From Oscillospiraceae bacterium (GTDB lineage: Bacteria; Bacillota; Clostridia; Oscillospirales; Ruminococcaceae), in the NCBI GenBank assembly GCA_014799385.1, contig JAAVIC010000002.1, positions 59,700 to 123,699 of the forward strand: DNA of 64,000 nt, given 5' to 3'. Below, one piece after another: positions 8,491 through 18,939 of this stretch. Positions within the stretch are counted from its first letter, which is position 1. Each line of letters opens with the position of its first letter. The notes under the pieces are model-generated. The model searched no databases, was not told the DNA's origin, and worked only from the letters and a program-made list of their open reading frames with translations. The position numbers were made by a program, and so were the translations under genes.

Positions 8491-8546
8491 TGTTATTATC
8501 TCCTGTCAATATATGGTAACTTCCACGATATATAAGCACTATTTAT

Positions 8547-8575
8547 ATTTTACACTATATTTAGAATAATTGCAA
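8547..8575 (-). promoter_or_regulatory. Predicted pur operon promoter
   Basis: Minus strand TTGCAA (8570-8575), 17-bp spacer, TAAAAT (8547-8552). Predicted start is near 8540, giving a leader of about 170 nt that contains the 23-codon ORF and hairpin. No purine-riboswitch core is recognisable in this leader. Confidence 0.6.
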
Positions 8576-8627
8576 GGGGTTTTTACAATTTTCAGTATTT
8601 TTTACCATTATGAATAACGTTTAACGC

Positions 8628-8656
8628 TTGACAAACCTACTTAAATGGTATATAAT
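8628..8656 (+). promoter_or_regulatory. Predicted promoter of the broken AraC/GyrI regulator
   Basis: TTGACA (8628-8633), 17 bp, TATAAT (8651-8656): a consensus sigma-A promoter facing the gene at 8791. The 130-nt untranslated region ends in AAGGAGG at good spacing from the ATG. Confidence 0.75.
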
Positions 8657-8790
8657 GAAGTGAATCGAAATCCGGTTATTTTCCACAAGTAAAATCAAGC
8701 GGCTTCGCCCTACCAAGTGTTATAATTATTACAGGACAGCCAAAGGAAAGTGTCTATGTACAGAAATATTCAAGGAAAGGAGGATCAAAA

Positions 8791-9759
8791 ATGTACGAGT
8801 GGCATAGGAATATCCAGAGAATCATTGAGGAGATAGATATCTGTATCAAGGAGCATAATGATGAGGTTCTGACCTTAAAGCGGCTTGCGGATAAGCTGAA
8901 TTACTCCGAATATTATTTTTCTGTAAAATTCAGGGAAATTTCGGGAATGAAGTTCAGAGATTATCTGCGATACAGAAGACTGGCTTTTGCGCTGAAGCGG
9001 ATTCGGGATACCGATGACAGGATTTTGGATATTGCTCTGGACTATGGATTCTCCTCGAATGAGGCTTTTTCCCGCGCTTTTAAGGACGCATATGGAATTA
9101 CTCCGAGTGAATACCGTAAAAATCCGAAGCTTGTTGTACTTTGTACCGTCATTAAACCTTTTGACTGTTACTTATTAGGAATTGGAGGAACAGGTATGGC
9201 GAAATCAGATGAGAGTGTAAAGACTTATTTTGTTACGATTCCCGCGCATAAGTTTTTGCATATCAGGAATTACGAAAGCGTTGGTTATTGGGACTTTTGG
9301 TAGAAACAGAGCCTTATTCCCGGACAGGACTGTGAAACTGTCTGCGGACTGCTCGACAGTATCAAGGGCAAGCTGGACGATATGGGTGGAACCGAGAGCA
9401 ACAGCGGCAGCGGTCAGATTATGGCGTTTATAAACGAACCCAACGGAAGAATATGCAGTTGGGGAATCCCTCTTGCGGAGGCATACGGTGTTCGTTTGCC
9501 GATTGATTATAACGGGGAAATTCCGCCGCAAATGCAGATGATGGACGTACCCGAAGGCGAGTATATTGTCTTTGAACACGGTCCGTTCGATTTGGAAAAG
9601 GAAAATCAAAGCGTTGAGGAAAAAATCGAAAAGGCTATGAAGGAATTTGATTATTCCTCCAACGGTTATTGTCTTGATACGACTCCCGGCAGGGTGTTTT
9701 ACTTCTATCACGATTGCGCGCGGTTCTGGAAATATGTAAGACCCGTGCGGAGGATGTAG
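8791..9759 (+). pseudogene. AraC-family regulator with GyrI-like effector domain, interrupted by in-frame TAG
   Basis: Reading through codon 171 (TAG, 9301-9303) gives one continuous frame of 322 codons. Residues 1-110 are an AraC/XylS double HTH (LTLKRLADKLNYSEYYFS, then ILDIALDYGFSSNEAFSRAFKD and GITPSEYRK). After it comes a GyrI/SOUL-type small-molecule-binding domain ending in FWKYVRPVRRM. The stop splits the effector domain: DFW-stop-KQSLIPGQD. A single G-to-T change of GAG would create it. Upstream promoter and RBS are intact, so a truncated DNA-binding protein may still be made. TAG is an ordinary stop for other genes here (for example at 31612, 44840), so recoding is unlikely. Confidence 0.85.
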
Positions 9760-9771
9760 CTTAAATTGCAA

Positions 9772-9800
9772 AATCCCCAATGAGTGTTTCATTGGGGATT
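9772..9800. terminator. Hairpin between convergent genes
   Basis: AATCCCCAATG, 7-nt loop, CATTGGGGATT: a perfect 11-bp stem between the regulator (plus) and the small gene at 9817-10038 (minus). It has A/T-rich flanks, so it may serve both directions. Confidence 0.65.
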
Positions 9801-9816
9801 AAACTTAATAATTAAT

Positions 9817-10038
9817 TCATTTATCCTTGTCGTCTTTTTCAAGCAGAACAAGGGCACTAAAACTCTCTTTACGTACCGGATCATTGGAGTTGTCGAGCGT
9901 GACTGCATTGGGCGTGATATGTGAAACTTTCCAACCCTGTTCAAGCAGATTGTTAAGTCGGGCAAAGTATTTGTTTTCGTTGACATCACCTTGTTCGGTA
10001 TAATCTCTGCTATTGCTCAGATAAACCATTTTCTGCAT
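9817..10038 (-). CDS. Small unknown protein, 73 aa
   Basis: Start chosen at the ATG with GAGGTG 8 bp upstream; the frame stays open upstream into the tRNA region but has no better site. The protein begins MQKMVYLSNSRDY and contains NKYFARLNNLLEQGWKVSHI, which looks like a small alpha/beta fold; it ends acidic/basic KDDKDK. No signal peptide or known motif. It lies alone between a terminator and tRNA-Ser. Real but of unknown function. Confidence 0.6.
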   Translation of the reverse strand: MQKMVYLSNSRDYTEQGDVNENKYFARLNNLLEQGWKVSHITPNAVTLDNSNDPVRKESFSALVLLEKDDKDK

Positions 10039-10101
10039 TTTGTAACACCTCGCAGTAAAAATATAAACGCTGCACAAAAGATTTAATCGTAATCTTACAG
10101 C

Positions 10102-10137
10102 AAAAACCAAAAACTCCCATTGCCTGTAACAATGGGA
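10102..10137 (-). terminator. Terminator of tRNA-Ser
   Basis: Minus strand: TCCCATTG, loop, CAATGGGA stem followed by GTTTTTGGTTTTT. It lies directly downstream of the tRNA gene in its direction of transcription. Confidence 0.75.
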
Positions 10138-10159
10138 ACTTGGAGCGGCAGCTTGCCAC

Positions 10160-10248
10160 TGGCGGAGAGGATGGGATTCGAACCCATGTGGGGTTGCCCC
10201 CAAACGGTTTTCAAGACCGCCTCGTTATGACCACTTCGATACCTCTCC
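10160..10248 (-). tRNA. tRNA-Ser(UGA)
   Basis: Minus strand. The acceptor arm GGAGAGG pairs with CCTCTCC, followed by discriminator G and an encoded CCA. The anticodon loop CTTGAAA gives anticodon TGA (serine). The long variable arm TTTGGGGGCAACCCCA and the T arm with GGTTCGAATCC are typical of class II tRNA-Ser. 89 nt including CCA. Confidence 0.97.
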
Positions 10249-10269
10249 GTATTTTAAAAGTATGTATTT

Positions 10270-10298
10270 ATTATACCACATTTCCGGCGGTTTGTCAA
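10270..10298 (-). promoter_or_regulatory. Promoter of tRNA-Ser
   Basis: Minus strand TTGACA (10293-10298), exactly 17 bp, TATAAT (10270-10275), about 20 bp before the mature tRNA 5' end. Confidence 0.85.
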
Positions 10299-10340
10299 GT
10301 ACTTTTTGAAAAGTTTTTCCGTGAAGGTAATGTTCCGGAT

Positions 10341-10369
10341 AAAAAAGGGCAGAACGATCGTTCTGCCCT
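10341..10369 (-). terminator. Terminator of gdhA
   Basis: Minus strand AGGGCAGAACGA/TCGTTCTGCCCT, a perfect 12-bp stem with no unpaired loop bases in the palindrome, followed by TTTTTT. It lies 20 bp after the gdhA stop. Confidence 0.9.
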
Positions 10370-10389
10370 GAAAATATGCGATTTGCGGA

Positions 10390-11757
<1,368 letters not shown>

Positions 11758-11794
11758 TTAAAAATCAATTATAAGCTAAAACACCTACATTGAA

Positions 11795-11823
11795 ATTATA
11801 CAACATTTCAACAGATTTTGCAA
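11795..11823 (-). promoter_or_regulatory. Predicted gdhA promoter
   Basis: Minus strand TTGCAA (11818-11823), 17 bp, TATAAT (11795-11800). The stretch 11824-12009 between this and the divergent promoter is AT-rich with no gene or clear operator palindrome that I could see. Confidence 0.7.
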
Positions 11824-12009
11824 GATTTTTTTCCTAAATTTTCACGCGCTTTATAAAATTTTGTATCTCTTTACCAAATCTTCCACAAGATTTTGTGTAT
11901 AATTAACAAATTTCGGCGAATTTTTTGATGAGGAATGAAATAAAACGATTTTTTTATTGCAAGTTGATTATTCGACAAAAATTTCACATAAATTTCAAAG
12001 GATTACCTC

Positions 12010-12038
12010 TTGACAAGCTTTGTCGAATGAGGTATAAT
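12010..12038 (+). promoter_or_regulatory. Promoter of the first M23 gene
   Basis: TTGACA (12010-12015), 17 bp, TATAAT (12033-12038). The transcript would have an unusually long leader of about 210 nt containing two small hairpins and structured element E before the start codon at 12258. Confidence 0.85.
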
Positions 12039-12052
12039 TATAGTTGACAGCT

Positions 12053-12102
12053 ATTCGGATTATAGTCATAATCGAATGCTTGGTGTGCGGGTAAAGCACA
12101 CC
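12053..12102 (+). other. Two leader hairpins ahead of the first M23 gene
   Basis: ATTCGGATTAT with ATAATCGAAT (12053-12077, one bulged G) and GGTGTGC with GCACACC (12082-12102). They follow the promoter directly and precede element E. No T-run follows, so they do not look like terminators. Confidence 0.5.
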
Positions 12103-12132
12103 ATAATCCAAAATACTTATTCGGGGAGAAGT

Positions 12133-12234
12133 GCAAATCGCGAAAGCGAGCAGGGCGCAACACCGTGAAACGGTGTTGCGGCTTGCTCGGCTAGTGCAGA
12201 TGAGCGCAGCTCATCTGCACGGTTCGCGGTTTGC
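12133..12234 (+). repeat. Structured intergenic element E, upstream of the first M23 gene
   Basis: Outer stem GCAAATCGCGAA with TTCGCGGTTTGC (one G-U). P2 GCGAGCA/TGCTCGG enclosing CGCAACACCGT, loop GAA, ACGGTGTTGCG. Linker CTAG. P3 GTGCAGATGAGC, loop GCA, perfect complement. Then CATTAAAAATAAGGGG leads into the start codon. Compared with element I the P2 base pair GC is changed to AT on both sides. Confidence 0.88.
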
Positions 12235-12257
12235 CATTAAAAATAAGGGGTTACATA

Positions 12258-13631
12258 ATGGGGAAAAATAAAAAATTCGTATGGGGGAAAGTTTGCGCTG
12301 CCGCGCTTTGCGTGACGGTGTTGACGGCTTCTGTCGGTGATATTGGCAATGTTAAGGTTCAGGCAAGCAGCATCGGCGGACTGCAAAGTCAACTGTCGCA
12401 GTTGCAACAGGAGAATGCCGCGCGCGACAAGCTGATCAAGGAGCTGGGCGCGGATATTAACAGCAACAAGGAACTTATGGGTCTTGTTTCGGCGCAGATT
12501 GACGGCATTGACAAAGAGATAGCCAAGTACAGCGAGCTTGTCGCTGCGAAAAAGAGCGAGATCGATATGAAAAGTCAGCAGATCGCCGAGGTTGAGAAGT
12601 CCATAGCCGATAGGGAAGTTGAGATCGATAACAAAAAGGACGAGATCGCCGAGCTGAAAAAGAAGAACGATGAAAACCTCGCGAAGTTCGCAAAGCTGAT
12701 TCGCGCAATGTATATGAGCGATACGTCCAATAAACTCCCCGTGCTGAACGGTTCGGACGATTGGTATGATTATTTCGTCTACTCGGACGTTGTGCGCAAT
12801 ATCAGCGGTCAGAACGCAAGGTTTATGAAAGAGCTGATGGACTCCATTAAAGAGCAGGAAGATTTGATTCGGGAACTGAATGACGAGATCGCTTCGCTGG
12901 AGGACAACAAGCGGGAGCTGAATGTCCAGAAAGAGTCACTTGAATCGGATATGAACGCTCTTATGACGGAGAAGGCGGCGTATGAGGACGACATCGCCCA
13001 AAAGAAGGCATATCTGTACGGACTTGCGGCGGATAACGAGGAATTAAAGAGTAAGGTTGACGATCTCGAATATGAGAACTCCGTTTCACAGCAGAAAATG
13101 GAACAACTTAACGCTCAGATAGAGCAGCTGATCCGCGACGCCAACGCGAACGCGGGCGATACTCCGTCCATAGGTTCAAGCACGGATTTCATATGGCCGC
13201 TTGAAACGCGTTTCGGTTACATATCGTGCGATTACGAGCCTGTTTATGAGGCATATCACGGCGGCGCTCACGGCGGTGTGGATATCGGTGACGCGGGAAT
13301 CGCAAACACGAACATCTACGCGGCTCAAGAGGGTACGGTCATTGCGGCGAACTACGGCTGCACACACAATTATGGCAAGGACTACACTTGCTGCGTTGGG
13401 CTTGGTAATTACGTAATTATCAGACACCCCAACGGTTACGCGACCGCGTATGGGCATATGACAAGTCCTACGGTTACGGTGGGGCAGTATGTACAACAGG
13501 GCGATGTGATAGGTCATGTCGGAACAACAGGGTGGTCTACGGGTTATCATCTGCATTTTGAGGTGAGGGACCCGAACGGCATAAAGACCAATCCGCATGA
13601 TTATACATATGTAAATAAGCCGGGATTTTAA
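12258..13631 (+). CDS. Secreted coiled-coil M23 peptidoglycan endopeptidase (copy 1)
   Basis: 457 aa from the ATG after AAGGGG. Residues 1-35 form a signal peptide (MGKNKKFVWGK, then a hydrophobic stretch, cleavage near VQASS). Residues about 40-290 are a long coiled coil of the EnvC/PcsB type. The C-terminal lysostaphin-type domain has the zinc ligands HGGVDIG and HLHFEVRDPNG plus the YGHM segment, so it should be active. A Cys-rich insertion CTHNYGKDYTCC sits inside the catalytic domain. It is likely a cell-separation hydrolase. The next gene is a close duplicate. Confidence 0.93.
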   Translation: MGKNKKFVWGKVCAAALCVTVLTASVGDIGNVKVQASSIGGLQSQLSQLQQENAARDKLIKELGADINSNKELMGLVSAQIDGIDKEIAKYSELVAAKKSEIDMKSQQIAEVEKSIADREVEIDNKKDEIAELKKKNDENLAKFAKLIRAMYMSDTSNKLPVLNGSDDWYDYFVYSDVVRNISGQNARFMKELMDSIKEQEDLIRELNDEIASLEDNKRELNVQKESLESDMNALMTEKAAYEDDIAQKKAYLYGLAADNEELKSKVDDLEYENSVSQQKMEQLNAQIEQLIRDANANAGDTPSIGSSTDFIWPLETRFGYISCDYEPVYEAYHGGAHGGVDIGDAGIANTNIYAAQEGTVIAANYGCTHNYGKDYTCCVGLGNYVIIRHPNGYATAYGHMTSPTVTVGQYVQQGDVIGHVGTTGWSTGYHLHFEVRDPNGIKTNPHDYTYVNKPGF

Positions 13632-13693
13632 TTCGCTGTCCGAGGGTGAAATTCAGTCGCACTATAACTTATGGCGACAAATTGGAGTGAAAC

Positions 13694-13805
13694 GCAAATT
13701 CAAAACGCAAGCGGCGCACAACACCGTTTCACGGTGTTGTGGGTCGTTTAGTGAACACAAACATAAATAGTGCAGCTGTTTATGTTTGTGCGGTTTTGAA
13801 TTTGC
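13694..13805 (+). repeat. Structured intergenic element F, upstream of the second M23 gene
   Basis: Outer stem GCAAATTCAAAAC with GTTTTGAATTTGC, perfect 13 bp. P2 AAGCG/CGTTT (G-U pair included) enclosing ACAACACCGT, loop TTC, ACGGTGTTGT. P3 CACAAACATAAA with TTTATGTTTGTG around a small GC tip. Then CATTAAAATCAGGAGG leads into the next start. The P3 sequence is unlike any other copy. Confidence 0.88.
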
Positions 13806-13827
13806 CATTAAAATCAGGAGGATTGTT

Positions 13828-15201
13828 ATGGGGAGAAAAAACAGCGCACGGAGAATCTCCGTGTGGGGAAAGATATGCGCCGGCGTGCTGTGCGCGGCGA
13901 TGGCGGTGGCTCTGGCGGGTGACGTCAGCAGCGGTCTGAAAGCTCAGGGCAGCAGCGTTGACAGCTTGAACGAGCAACTGAAAAAGCTCCAACAAGAGAA
14001 TGCCGAGCGAGATAAGAAAATCAAGGAGCTTGGCGCAAATATTGACGAAAATGAAGAGGCTATGAAGCTCGTTTCGGATCAGATAGACGGCATTAACGCG
14101 GAGCTGAGCAGTTACAGCTCGCAAATTGCCGCTAAAAAGCAGGAAATCGATGCAAAGGGCGAGCAGATAGCGAATGTTGAGAAGTCCATAGCCGATAAGG
14201 AAGTTGAAATCGATGGCAAAAAGGACGAAATTGCCGAGCTGAAAAAGAAGAACGATGAAAACCTCGCAAAGTTCGCGAAGCTGGCGCGTGCGATGTATAT
14301 GAACGATACATCGAATAAAATTCCCGTGCTGAACGGTTCGGACGATTGGTATGATTATTTCGTGTATTCTGACGTTGTTCGCAATATCAGCGGTCAGAAC
14401 GCGAAGTTTATGCAGGAGCTGATGGACTCCATCAAGGAACAGGAGAACAAGATAGACGCTCTGAACAATGAGATTTCCGCTCTCGATGCCGAAAAAGAGC
14501 GGCTTAAAAAGGACAAGGAAGCCTTTGAAGCCGAGATGACAGAGCTTGTTAAGGAACAAGAAAAGATAGAGAGTTATTCCAACGAGCGCAAGAATTATCT
14601 CTATGGGCTGACGGCGGACAACGCGGCGCTGAAGAAAAAGGTCGATAATCTCGAATATGAGAACAAGATATCGTGGCAGAAGATGGACGAAATCAACGCC
14701 GAAATCGAGAGGATCATCCGAGAGGCAAACGCAAATAATAATGAAACACCGCCAACAAGCTCAAGCAAGGACTACATATGGCCGTTGGATACGAAATTCC
14801 AGTATATAACAACTTATTTCGGCTATGACTCATGGCGCAACGGCAATCACGGCGGAATCGACATAGGCAACGCGGGAATCGCAAACGCGAACGTTTACGC
14901 GGCACAGGAGGGTACGGTTATCGTGGCTTCAAACACCTGCTCGCATAACTTTGGCAAGAATTACACCTGCTGTGCAAGCTACGGAAATTATATTATTGTA
15001 AGACACCCGAACGGCTACGCAACGCTATATGCGCATTTGAGCAGCTTGAACGTATCTCAGGGACAGTATGTAAGCCAGGGTCAGGTGATCGGTCACGTTG
15101 GCACTACGGGCTGGTCTACGGGTTATCATCTCCATTTTGAGGTGAGAGACCCCAACGGAACGAAGACAAATCCGTTTAACTACACTTATGTAAATCTGTA
15201 A
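13828..15201 (+). CDS. Secreted coiled-coil M23 peptidoglycan endopeptidase (copy 2)
   Basis: 457 aa, start after CAGGAGG. Same order as copy 1: signal peptide (MGRKNSARRISVWGK, hydrophobic core, cleavage near KAQGSS), coiled coil to about residue 300, then the M23 domain with HGGIDIG, YAHL and HLHFEVRDPNG. A similar Cys-rich loop CSHNFGKNYTCC is kept. The block around VLNGSDDWYDYFVYSD is almost identical at DNA level to copy 1, which suggests recent duplication or gene conversion; both ends are more diverged. A strong terminator follows. Confidence 0.93.
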   Translation: MGRKNSARRISVWGKICAGVLCAAMAVALAGDVSSGLKAQGSSVDSLNEQLKKLQQENAERDKKIKELGANIDENEEAMKLVSDQIDGINAELSSYSSQIAAKKQEIDAKGEQIANVEKSIADKEVEIDGKKDEIAELKKKNDENLAKFAKLARAMYMNDTSNKIPVLNGSDDWYDYFVYSDVVRNISGQNAKFMQELMDSIKEQENKIDALNNEISALDAEKERLKKDKEAFEAEMTELVKEQEKIESYSNERKNYLYGLTADNAALKKKVDNLEYENKISWQKMDEINAEIERIIREANANNNETPPTSSSKDYIWPLDTKFQYITTYFGYDSWRNGNHGGIDIGNAGIANANVYAAQEGTVIVASNTCSHNFGKNYTCCASYGNYIIVRHPNGYATLYAHLSSLNVSQGQYVSQGQVIGHVGTTGWSTGYHLHFEVRDPNGTKTNPFNYTYVNL

Positions 15202-15210
15202 TCGATTTGG

Positions 15211-15240
15211 GAAAGACCGTAAATACGGTCTTTCTCTATT
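15211..15240 (+). terminator. Terminator after the M23 pair
   Basis: GAAAGACCGT, AAAT, ACGGTCTTTC stem (15211-15234) followed by TCTATTTTTT. It separates the hydrolase genes from the ilv promoter. Confidence 0.85.
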
Positions 15241-15265
15241 TTTTGAAAAAACTTCTAAAATGTGG

Positions 15266-15294
15266 TTGACAATCGGGGAAAAGTTTGGTATAAT
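15266..15294 (+). promoter_or_regulatory. Promoter of the ilvBNC operon
   Basis: TTGACA (15266-15271), 17 bp, TATAAT (15289-15294). The roughly 280-nt leader up to the ilvB start contains no T-box or Leu/Ile/Val-rich leader peptide that I can find, only the tandem elements G and H. Confidence 0.85.
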
Positions 15295-15347
15295 GAAAAG
15301 TAGTGTTTATTATGTGGTATAATTATGGTAACTAACCGGAATGAAGC

Positions 15348-15444
15348 GCAAATTCAAAACGCGAGCGTTGCGGAATACCGCGCAGCGGTGTTCCGTGACG
15401 CTCAGGCGAGTGCACACCGCAGGTGTGCACGGTTTTGGATTTGC
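15348..15444 (+). repeat. Structured intergenic element G (first of a tandem pair before ilvB)
   Basis: Outer stem GCAAATTCAAAAC with GTTTTGGATTTGC (one G-U). P2 GAGCGT/ACGCTC enclosing GGAATACCGC, loop GCA, GCGGTGTTCC. P3 GTGCACACC, loop GCA, GGTGTGCAC. Nearly identical to H, 111 bp downstream. Confidence 0.88.
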
Positions 15445-15458
15445 TTTTGAAATAAAGC

Positions 15459-15555
15459 GCAAATTCAAAACGCGAGCGCTGCGGAATACCGCGCAGCGGT
15501 GTTCCGTGACGCTCAGGCGAGTGCACACCGCAGGTGTGCACGGTTTTGGATTTGC
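15459..15555 (+). repeat. Structured intergenic element H (second of the tandem pair before ilvB)
   Basis: Copy of G differing at one base in P2 (GCGCTGC for GCGTTGC). The closing arm GTTTTGGATTTGC is followed by TTTTATAAATAAGGAG and then the ilvB start, so the ilvB ribosome-binding site is fused to this copy. After G the flank is TTTTGAAATAAA, without the GGAG. Confidence 0.88.
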
Positions 15556-15579
15556 TTTTATAAATAAGGAGTGTTAGAT

Positions 15580-17217
15580 TTGGCAAGTACCCGAATGACA
15601 GTGGCGCGGGCAATGGTCGAGTGCCTGAGAAACGAGGGAATCAAGGATATTTTCGGCTATCCGGGCGCGGCAATCTGCCCGTTCTATGATGAGCTGTATC
15701 AGTCCGAGATTCGGCATATATTGGTTCGGCACGAGGTGAACGCGGGTCATGCGGCAAGCGGCTACGCGCGCGTTACGGGAAAGCCCGCAGTGTGCGTGGC
15801 AACAAGCGGTCCGGGCGCGCTGAATCTTATCACAGCCATCGCGACTGCATATATGGATTCTGTACCGATGGTAATTATTACCGGACAGGTGAACACCGAC
15901 CAGATCGGTCGCGATGTGTTCCAGGAGGCGGATATAACGGGTTCGGCAGAGCCGTTCGTAAAGCACAGTTATCTGCTGAAAAGACCCGAGGACACCGCAG
16001 ATGTGTTCAAGAAAGCGTTCTATATCGCGGGTACTGGCAGACGCGGTCCCGTGCTGATAGACGTGCCGTTTGACGTTCAGAAAACCGAGATTGATTTCGA
16101 GTACCCCGAAACGGTGGATATACGCTCCTATCGCCCCAGTTCCAAGGGCAACGGATACCAGATTAAGCGCGCGATCACTGCGCTGAAAGACGCGAAAAAA
16201 CCGCTTATCTGTGCGGGCGGAGGACTGTTTACGGGCAGCGGTGTGGAGCTTATGCGCCGCCTTGCGGAGAAAACGGATATTCCCGTGGTGTCGACAATGA
16301 TGGGTCTGGGCGCAATGCCGTCCGACAGTCCGTTGTACTACGGAATGATCGGAATGCACGGCAAAAAGGCGGCGAACCGCGCGGTTAACACCTGCGACAC
16401 GCTGCTTTTGCTTGGCGCGAGAGTCGGCGACAGAGCAATCGCCGCGATGGAGGAGCGCAACGGTTTTACCGTGGTGCATATTGATATTGACCCCGCCGAA
16501 ATCGGCAAGAATATTGAGGCGAACGTGCCTATTGTCGGTGATATTTCATTGGTGTTGGAGCAGCTTTTGGAGCAAGTTGACGCGTTGGAATCCCCGCTTT
16601 CGCACGCTGAATGGCGCGCCGAGCTGGACGAGTTCCGCGCAGATTCCGAGCCGCAGCCCGAAGAGGACGGCTGCGTTAATCCAAAATGGTTCATCAGAAC
16701 GCTTAACAAGTACCTTCCGAGCCGTTCTATCGTGGTCGGCGATGTTGGTCAGAATCAGATATGGACAGCGGCGAACATCTCCCTCAGTGACGGAAGATTC
16801 CTTACATCCGGCGGAATGGGAACAATGGGCTACTCGCTGCCTGCGGCGATTGGCGCGAAGTGCGCCGACCCTAAACGCGAGGTGGTGGCGGTCTGTGGTG
16901 ACGGCTCGTTCCAGATGCAGTTTGCGGAGCTTGCTACGGCGGTTCAGCATGGGATCAATGTAAAGCTGATTGTAATGCGCAACCATTGGTTGGGAATGGT
17001 ACGCGAGGTTCAGGAGCGGACTTACGGCAGCCGTTACATCGCGGTTTCGCTTGACGGAAGCCCCGATTTCTGCAAAATCGCCGACGCTTACGGCATTGAA
17101 AATGTTCTTGCGGACAGCGAGGAATCGGCGGTTGAGGGCATTCGGAAAATGATTGAATCGGACAAGCCTTTCGTGCTTGAGGTTGCAGTTCCCGAATATG
17201 AAAAGACAATCCTATAA
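15580..17217 (+). CDS. ilvB: Acetolactate synthase large (catalytic) subunit
   Basis: TPP- and FAD-dependent first common step of Val/Leu/Ile synthesis. 545 aa from TTG at 15580, chosen because AAGGAG lies 8 bp upstream; a GTG three codons earlier is too close to that site. Key parts: GYPGAAICPFYD, the TPP-activating Glu in VRHEVNAGHAASGYAR, SGPGALNLITAIATAYMDS, and the TPP/Mg motif GDGSFQMQFAELATA with N about 27 residues later (MRNHWLG). It heads ilvBNC. Confidence 0.95.
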   Translation: MASTRMTVARAMVECLRNEGIKDIFGYPGAAICPFYDELYQSEIRHILVRHEVNAGHAASGYARVTGKPAVCVATSGPGALNLITAIATAYMDSVPMVIITGQVNTDQIGRDVFQEADITGSAEPFVKHSYLLKRPEDTADVFKKAFYIAGTGRRGPVLIDVPFDVQKTEIDFEYPETVDIRSYRPSSKGNGYQIKRAITALKDAKKPLICAGGGLFTGSGVELMRRLAEKTDIPVVSTMMGLGAMPSDSPLYYGMIGMHGKKAANRAVNTCDTLLLLGARVGDRAIAAMEERNGFTVVHIDIDPAEIGKNIEANVPIVGDISLVLEQLLEQVDALESPLSHAEWRAELDEFRADSEPQPEEDGCVNPKWFIRTLNKYLPSRSIVVGDVGQNQIWTAANISLSDGRFLTSGGMGTMGYSLPAAIGAKCADPKREVVAVCGDGSFQMQFAELATAVQHGINVKLIVMRNHWLGMVREVQERTYGSRYIAVSLDGSPDFCKIADAYGIENVLADSEESAVEGIRKMIESDKPFVLEVAVPEYEKTIL

Positions 17218-17234
17218 ACGGGGGTGTATCAGAT

Positions 17235-17732
17235 TTGAAACATACTATTTCCGTTCTGGTGGAGAACCATGCGGGTGTTCTGGCTCGTGTGGCGGGACTT
17301 TTCGCGCGGCGCGGATTCAATATCGACAGTCTGGCGGTGGGTGTTACCGATGACGAGAACGTTTCCCGTATCACCATCGTTGCGGACGGCAGCGAATATA
17401 CGCTCGAACAGATTGAAAAGCAGCTTAACAAGCTGATTGACGTGATTAAGGTAAAGACGCTCGCGCCCGACAGCATGGTGTCGCGTGAGTTGGTTTTGAT
17501 TAAGGTAAGCTGCACACCGAAGCAGCGCCCCGAGATTATAAGCATTTGTGAGCTTGCTCACGGGAAGATTTCGGATATTTCCGCAAATTCCATGACGATA
17601 GAGATTTCGGACAACTGCCAGAATCTGGATAATTTCGAGGAGCTTTTGCGCCCCTACGGGATAAAAGAGGTAGTCCGCACGGGAACTATCGCAATCCAGA
17701 AAGGCGAACAGGCAGTCAGCCTGAAGGGTTGA
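17235..17732 (+). CDS. ilvN: Acetolactate synthase small (regulatory) subunit
   Basis: 165 aa with TTG start 17 bp after ilvB. The N-terminal ACT domain is clear (ISVLVENHAGVLARVAGLFARRGFNIDSL), followed by the second ACT-like C-terminal domain (REDLVLIKV-type segment RELVLIKVSC). It binds the catalytic subunit and confers valine feedback inhibition. The long form with two domains matches the IlvH-type subunit. Confidence 0.95.
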   Translation: MKHTISVLVENHAGVLARVAGLFARRGFNIDSLAVGVTDDENVSRITIVADGSEYTLEQIEKQLNKLIDVIKVKTLAPDSMVSRELVLIKVSCTPKQRPEIISICELAHGKISDISANSMTIEISDNCQNLDNFEELLRPYGIKEVVRTGTIAIQKGEQAVSLKG

Positions 17733-17753
17733 TTCAACCTTGTGGAGAAGAGC

Positions 17754-17857
17754 GAAATTCCGAAAAGCGAGCGGCGCATAACATTGCGCAGCAATGTTAT
17801 GGGTCGCTCGGCTAGGACAGATTTTGCAAAGCAAAATCTGTACGGTTTCGGAATTTC
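17754..17857 (+). repeat. Structured intergenic element I, between ilvN and ilvC
   Basis: Outer stem GAAATTCCGAAA with TTTCGGAATTTC, perfect. P2 GCGAGCG/CGCTCGG enclosing ATAACATTGC, loop GCA, GCAATGTTAT. Linker CTAG. P3 ACAGATTTTGC, loop AAA, GCAAAATCTGT. Here the closing arm lies 76 bp before the ilvC start, so it does not directly abut the ribosome-binding site. Confidence 0.88.
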
Positions 17858-17864
17858 AAATTAA

Positions 17865-18923
<1,059 letters not shown>

Positions 18924-18939
18924 TTTTAAGTAAACACTG

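Noticed and set aside
8417..8546. Purine riboswitch upstream of purE
   Set aside because: The conserved junction and loop sequences of the purine aptamer are not found on the minus strand; the leader is instead a short ORF plus hairpin.
8791..9759. Amber codon in the AraC/GyrI gene as recoded sense codon
   Set aside because: TAG ends several other genes in the window, so a TAG-reassigned code is not supported.
15348..15555. Tandem repeat considered as a short CRISPR array
   Set aside because: The unit is 97 bp with internal stems, has a 14-bp spacer, only two copies, and no cas genes nearby.
15295..15579. T-box or leucine leader peptide upstream of ilvB
   Set aside because: No T-box core, specifier stem or branched-chain-rich short frame is present in the leader.
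15310..15613. Short repeated frames over the tandem elements before ilvB
   Set aside because: They arise because two 97-bp copies lie 111 bp apart (a multiple of three); the palindromes are open in both directions. No RBS or coding bias.
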